Below are positions 54,479 through 58,574 of a stretch of DNA of 58,574 nucleotides, in pieces. The notes under the pieces were generated by a model, which had not been told where the DNA came from, ran no database searches, and saw nothing but the letters and a program-made list of their open reading frames with translations. The stretch lies in NCBI RefSeq assembly GCF_001905125.1, contig NZ_LWLE01000022.1, positions 1-58,574 on the forward strand, read 5' to 3'. A program made the position numbers and the translations under genes. How positions within the stretch are numbered: the first letter of the stretch is position 1; each line of letters begins with the position of its first letter. This stretch comes from Streptomyces sp. TSRI0281 (GTDB taxonomy: Bacteria; Actinomycetota; Actinomycetes; Streptomycetales; Streptomycetaceae).

Positions 54479-54862
54479 ATGCCAGAGCAGCCGTCGCCAG
54501 AAAATATGAACCTTCTCCACTTGGAGGCGGTCTCACTGAAGCGATTTGCATTTGTCGCTCGAGCGATCACCGAAAATGGACTATGGGATGAGGTGCTAGA
54601 GCACCTCAAAGACAAGGGGTGCCACTCGATTGTGGTGAGCATTGAGCCGATCCGATCCGCCCAAGCCATGTTGCGTGAGCGGAGATCCGCAGACGCGGAT
54701 CAGGAGTCCCAGCCGTCCAGAACTGAAGCCGCGACCCCTGAGCAGCGCCTCAACCAGTTCATGGAAAGCGTCACGTGTGGCCCGAAACATCCGCCATGGC
54801 CTCCGTGGCGCGAGTCAAGCCGTGACCAGAACGGCACGGCCACATCCTCACAGCGGGAGTAG
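54479..54862 (+). CDS. 127-residue hypothetical protein
   Basis: The ATG follows AAGAGGTG. A helical N-terminal domain (LHLEAVSLKRFAFVARAITE, LWDEVLEHLKDKGCHSIVVS) is followed by a polar linker and a Pro/Trp-rich tail (CGPKHPPWPPWRESSRDQNG). No signal peptide or membrane segment. Family not recognised. Codon use matches the lower-GC island around the oxygenases. The end abuts an IS5-type transposase fragment, so the gene may have been altered at its 3' end. Confidence 0.5.
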   Translation: MPEQPSPENMNLLHLEAVSLKRFAFVARAITENGLWDEVLEHLKDKGCHSIVVSIEPIRSAQAMLRERRSADADQESQPSRTEAATPEQRLNQFMESVTCGPKHPPWPPWRESSRDQNGTATSSQRE

Positions 54863-54864
54863 TC

Positions 54865-55202
54865 GGCGCGGCTGTCGCCGGCCCTGTCGCACTCTGCGAG
54901 GGTGCCGTCGATCAGGACGTAGTCGGGGTCGACTTCACGGAGCGCGCGCAGCAGGCCGGGCGCGCGCTCGGGAGCAGGCCGATCACCGCAGCGGTGTAGG
55001 CGTGGGCAGTGCCGACAGAGATACCGAAGTCGGCGACGAGCTGGGCGAGAGTGTCGTGTGGGCGCAGGTACACCAGACCGACCAGAGCACGCTGGTGCGG
55101 CGGTAGGTTGCAGCGGCGGTCACCCTCGCGGGTAACGATGAGCATGGTGACCCACCCGGCCAGGGCGTGCGGCAGGTCGAGTGCGGCAGAATACGGAACC
55201 AA
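54865..55202 (-). pseudogene. IS5-family transposase N-terminal fragment
   Basis: Reads VPYSAALDLPHALAGWVTML, the DNA-binding part LPPHQRALVGLVYLRPHDTL and DFGISVGTAHAYTAAV, then after a one-base shift near 54970 RAPGLLRALREVDPDYVLID and GTLAECDRAGDSRADYS. The last part contains the first catalytic Asp region. It is cut there by the end of the previous gene. Confidence 0.75.
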
Positions 55203-55657
55203 TGCGGCTCCTGTGCCTGTGGGTGCAGACTTCGAACGCCTCCCCCAGCGGCGCGGGAGCCTCGTGCGTTGCGCACACCACCAGCGTCACCCGATCAGTG
55301 GCCGCGCTGAAAACGCCCAGTGGTTGGCGGCGGTGAACCTACCTGGTGTGGTTACTGATTGACGGGGTGGTGAGAGCTGCCGTGTTGTCCGGGAGCGGTT
55401 TTCTGATCAGTAGCTGGTGACCTGGCCTGGGTTGAGCAGTTTGGTATGTGGCTGTGGCCAGGCAGTGCCGTTCCTTCAGCAGCTGTGGCGGTCCAATCCG
55501 TAGCCGCATCACCCAAGTAGCGGTGAGGCGGGACCCGGCGCAGACTAGGGACAGGGGAGAACGGAAGGTATAGGCGCGGTGGGGATCGCTGCGGGGGGAA
55601 GGTATCGGTGGTGGCGCTGTCGCGCGAAGGTAGTGTTATTCCCTGTCGGAGGCAGCC
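55203..55657. other. spacer and promoter region upstream of lanA
   Basis: About 455 bases without a gene. The lanthipeptide operon promoter must lie here; the final part is GGGACAGGGGAGAACGGAAG then TATAG about 95 bases before lanA. No clear operator is seen. Confidence 0.45.
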
Positions 55658-55909
55658 ATGACCGAAGACGTCGCTGCTGTCAGGCTTCGCCTGGTAGAGG
55701 TTGTTGCGAAGGCCGAAACCGATGATGCGTTCCGAAGGCGCTTGGCAGAGGACCCCGGGTCCGTCTTCGCCGAGTACCAGATTCCCGAGAACGCGGTCGA
55801 GGAGTACTCCCGGGCAATCGCCCAAGCGCGAGAGGGCGAGTGTAGCGATTTTACCTGCTTCTCCTCAGAATGCGGACCTACCTGCTACGTCACGGTCTTT
55901 ACCCTGTGA
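55658..55909 (+). CDS. lanA: class IV lanthipeptide precursor
   Basis: An 83-residue peptide with GGAGG before the ATG. The leader (about 57 residues) is helical and acidic with DDAFRRRLAEDPGSVFAEYQ, an NHLP-like pattern. The core, from about residue 58, is ECSDFTCFSSECGPTCYVTV then FTL: four cysteines and seven Ser/Thr, ready for dehydration and thioether rings. It ends two bases before the synthetase start, so both are translated together. No leader protease is visible in the window. Confidence 0.85.
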   Translation: MTEDVAAVRLRLVEVVAKAETDDAFRRRLAEDPGSVFAEYQIPENAVEEYSRAIAQAREGECSDFTCFSSECGPTCYVTVFTL

Positions 55910-55911
55910 CG

Positions 55912-58566
55912 ATGGCACGGAAAGCCGCCCCGATGCTGGCTGATCAGCCCGAGCCGTGGCTACTTGACACCGTCGTGGAAGCGGTCGGCGGCTGGCAGTC
56001 CGACTGGCGGATCGTGCCGTCCCACGACTCGGTGCAGCCGTGGATAGCCGCCTTCCCACCGGGGGCTAACCTCCCCCGGCAGGGCTGGAAGCTTCACGTT
56101 TCCAGCTACGTCTCGACGGCCGCCGAGACCCTTCGACGGGCCCTGCCTCCCCTGGTCAGGCTGGGAGTCGCCTTCAAGGTGTTGGGATCCCTCTCCTGGC
56201 TCGAACGGCTCAACCGCGGGGCGGCAGGAATCTCGCAAGTCGGAAAGTTCATCACCGTCTATCCGCACGACGAGGATTCGGCCCTTGAGATCGCGGCCTC
56301 GCTGGCAGCCGCTACACGGGGGATGCGCGGTCCCCGAATCCCGTCGGACCGCTCCTACGCGGATGGGAGTGTCGTCTTCTACCGCTATGGCGGGTTCGAC
56401 GGCACCCGGATGCAGACCCTGCTCGGCGACATCGTCCTCGCCGTGCTGGATCCCGACGGCCGTCTGGTCCCGGATCTCCGGGAAGCGACCCCCTCGGTGC
56501 CGGAGTGGGCCGACGACCCCTTCCGCAGGAACGGCATGGGCGCCTCGCCCGCATCAGCGAGAACGATGGCAGGCCGGTACCGGCCCATCATGACCTTGGC
56601 ACACTCACCTCGGGCCGTGGTCCAACTGGCCCTCGACCTGGCCACACCGTGCGGGTGCATCCTGAAGCGCGCCGCGAAGCGACCTGTGAGCCAGGGCAGC
56701 GAGGCTGGCGACGGCGCCGCAGCGCTGCGGCGCGAAACGGCCGTGCTCCTCAGGCTCTCCGGACGGCGGGTGACCCCGGAGGTCCTCGATGTCGTCGAGG
56801 ACGATGACGAACTGATCCTTGTCTTGGAAGACCTGGGCGGGGAGACGCTCGACCGGCACGTGCGGGGACTCGCCGGATCGGGTCATAGCTGTTCCACCGC
56901 TCGCGTGGTGGAGCTCGGAGCCGCCATCGCGGATGCACTGTCTGTGCTCCACGAAGCCGGCCACGTGCACGGGGACCTCAAGTCGGCCAACATCATGCTC
57001 CCGGCGGACGGCCCAGTACGGCTCATCGACCTCGAGCTGGCCCATGCCGTCGGCGCCAGGGACCGGCCCGCCGAGGCCGGGACCCGCGGCTACCTTTCGC
57101 CCGCGTGCAGGGCGGGAGAGGCGGTGTCACCGGCCGACGACATCTACGCCCTGGGAGCTGTGCTCTACCTGTTGGCCACCGACGCCGAGCCCTCACGGGC
57201 CCCCGACCCGCACGACCTGCTGACCAGACAACTCGGACAGCTTCGGCCGGCCGTCGACGGTTCTCTGACGAAAATCGTGTCGCGGTGCCTGGACCCGGAT
57301 CCCGAGCGACGGTTTAGCTCGGCGCGCGAGGTGCGACGGGCACTGCTGACGGTCGCGGAGAACCTGTCATCACAGCCACCCGCACCACCAGACGCCGTTG
57401 ACCTCGACCTGACGCGGGCGACGGACTTGCTCGAACAGGCTCGCCGTTCAGGCGACTTCATCTGCGCCCATGCGGAGTTTTCCGCGCAGACGGTGACATG
57501 GCGCAGCGAATACTACGTCGGCAAGGGACTCGTGGGCCGCGACATCAACACCGGGATGGCCGGCACGGTCCTCGCGCTGGCTGAGCTGGCCCAGGAACTG
57601 CGTGTCCCGAGGCACTTGGACGTCCTGCGCGCTGCAGCGCGGACACTCGACGCCATGCCAGCCGTCCCCGGGGACCGGCCGCGCGGGCTCTATGTGGGCG
57701 AGATGGGCGTCGTCGCCGCCCTGCTGCGGGCTGGCCAAGTGCTGTCCGACGAGGAACTCGTCGAATTCGCCGTCGACCGGGCGGGGGCGCAACCCGCGGC
57801 AGATCTCGACGACTCCCCCGACCTCTTCCACGGTCTCGCTGGCCGTCTGCGAGTGCACTTGATGCTCTGGGACGAGACTGGCGACGGACGGAGCCTCGAC
57901 CGGGCGGTGCACTGCGGCGACACCCTTCTGCGGCAGCGCGAGGGCGGGCACGGCACCGCACACTGGCGCATTCCGCCGGGTTACGGAGATCTCAGCGGCA
58001 AGAGCCTCCTTGGCTATGCCCACGGTGCGGCCGGCATAGCCGACGCCCTGCTCGACCTCTACGAAGCCACCGGCGCGTCCCGGTACGAGGAGGCCGCGCG
58101 CGAGGCCGCCGGTTGGATCACGGACCAGGCGATCCGTTGCCTGGAGGACCTCAGCGGGGTCGCCTGGCCCATGGCAGAAGGAGGCCGGGCACACCCGCCG
58201 TTCTGGTGCCACGGAGCGACGGGCATCGGCCGGATGCTCCTGCACGCCCGGCGCCTCGGCCTCGAACCGGACCCGACAGAGACACTCCGGCGTGTCTGTC
58301 GCTCGGTGGCCCTTGGGGCCCGCTGGAGCGGACCGACCCTGTGCCACGGACTGGCGGGTAACGCCGAGTTCCTGTGGGACGCTGGCCTGGCCCTGGACGA
58401 TGGGGACCTGCTGGCACAGGCCCGTGGGCTCATCAACATCCTGCCAGCGTTCGCGGTCGATTCCCCGGACGGGCGGGCGTGGATCTCCGAGGCCCCTCGC
58501 CAAATAACCCCCGACTACTGTCGGCGACGGGTGAATCGTGACCCTCTGACAGCGGATCAAAACTGA
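55912..58566 (+). CDS. lanL: class IV lanthipeptide synthetase LanL
   Basis: An 884-residue three-domain enzyme that phosphorylates, eliminates and cyclises the precursor. Residues 1-170 are the phospho-Ser/Thr lyase domain (GKFITVYPHDEDSALEIAAS). The Ser/Thr kinase domain covers about 220-480, with the catalytic loop HVHGDLKSANIM at about 350 and LIDLELA in place of DFG. A LanC-like cyclase follows (DINTGMAGTVLALAELAQEL, GYAHGAAGIADALLDLYEAT). The zinc ligands Cys766 (FWCHGATG) and Cys811-His812 (LCHGLAGN) are present, which separates LanL from class III LanKC. The start at 55912 is chosen because it follows the lanA stop. Transport and protease genes would lie beyond the window. Confidence 0.93.
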   Translation: MARKAAPMLADQPEPWLLDTVVEAVGGWQSDWRIVPSHDSVQPWIAAFPPGANLPRQGWKLHVSSYVSTAAETLRRALPPLVRLGVAFKVLGSLSWLERLNRGAAGISQVGKFITVYPHDEDSALEIAASLAAATRGMRGPRIPSDRSYADGSVVFYRYGGFDGTRMQTLLGDIVLAVLDPDGRLVPDLREATPSVPEWADDPFRRNGMGASPASARTMAGRYRPIMTLAHSPRAVVQLALDLATPCGCILKRAAKRPVSQGSEAGDGAAALRRETAVLLRLSGRRVTPEVLDVVEDDDELILVLEDLGGETLDRHVRGLAGSGHSCSTARVVELGAAIADALSVLHEAGHVHGDLKSANIMLPADGPVRLIDLELAHAVGARDRPAEAGTRGYLSPACRAGEAVSPADDIYALGAVLYLLATDAEPSRAPDPHDLLTRQLGQLRPAVDGSLTKIVSRCLDPDPERRFSSAREVRRALLTVAENLSSQPPAPPDAVDLDLTRATDLLEQARRSGDFICAHAEFSAQTVTWRSEYYVGKGLVGRDINTGMAGTVLALAELAQELRVPRHLDVLRAAARTLDAMPAVPGDRPRGLYVGEMGVVAALLRAGQVLSDEELVEFAVDRAGAQPAADLDDSPDLFHGLAGRLRVHLMLWDETGDGRSLDRAVHCGDTLLRQREGGHGTAHWRIPPGYGDLSGKSLLGYAHGAAGIADALLDLYEATGASRYEEAAREAAGWITDQAIRCLEDLSGVAWPMAEGGRAHPPFWCHGATGIGRMLLHARRLGLEPDPTETLRRVCRSVALGARWSGPTLCHGLAGNAEFLWDAGLALDDGDLLAQARGLINILPAFAVDSPDGRAWISEAPRQITPDYCRRRVNRDPLTADQN

Positions 58567-58574
58567 CCCACCTC

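Noticed and set aside
1..58574. tRNA, rRNA or known riboswitch
   Set aside because: None recognised by eye on either strand; a covariance search would be needed to exclude small RNAs.

Overview
The window looks like a chromosome arm (or large linear plasmid) of a Streptomyces or close relative. Coding DNA is very GC-rich, GTG and TTG starts are common, and there are many actinobacterial families: MerR, WYL, ArsR-like and XRE-cupin regulators, a peptidase inhibitor I36, an HTH-STAND NTPase, a LanL lanthipeptide synthetase and HA-domain helicase remnants. I saw no rRNA, tRNA or CRISPR. The density of insertion sequences and broken genes fits a subtelomeric or accessory region.

Layout. 0.1-5.8 kb: MFS transporter, Tn3 transposase stump cut by a complete IS6 element, nitrilase, and a toxin-like tail followed by a possible immunity gene, closed by a strong terminator near 5.85 kb. 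6-12.3 kb: small regulators, a lipoprotein, a secreted I36 inhibitor, and a WYL regulator facing a VOC protein across a perfect operator-like palindrome. 9.7-20.8 kb: a gene graveyard holding HA-helicase tails, integrase, GNAT, lectin, LuxR and recombinase fragments and IS110 elements. 20.8-24.0 kb: IS701 (with CTAG duplications) abutting IS1380, which cuts a Ser/Thr kinase. 24.5-27.9 kb: XRE-cupin regulator divergent from an alcohol dehydrogenase-APC permease operon. 28-33.3 kb: IS30 fragment, small secreted protein, STAND NTPase with a single WD40 blade, integrase and helicase remnants.

33.5-44.6 kb is the main intact-looking island. It is a minus-strand terpenoid operon of ispH-dxs-ispG-polyprenyl synthase-second ispH-C-methyltransferase-like gene-membrane protein-terpene cyclase, mostly joined by 4-base ATGA overlaps, with a divergent HTH/TPR regulator. 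It appears to boost MEP-pathway flux at three steps and feed a prenyl diphosphate to a methyltransferase and an unusual cyclase. The cyclase keeps the Asp-rich motif but lacks two of the three usual NSE ligands, and the second IspH has its first cluster cysteine displaced by one residue.

46.6-55 kb holds a lower-GC set of small unknown proteins with a JmjC-type oxygenase and a 2OG-Fe(II) oxygenase, split by an ISAs1 element. The window ends with a class IV lanthipeptide precursor (lanA) and synthetase (lanL).

Two cross-cutting patterns stand out. First, a repeated cassette made of an HA-helicase 3' end plus a GC hairpin occurs six times, and twice precedes the same 91-codon gene. Second, single-base frame breaks, some at G/C runs, occur in many genes including both ispH copies, so either assembly indels or widespread decay must be considered before calling genes dead.
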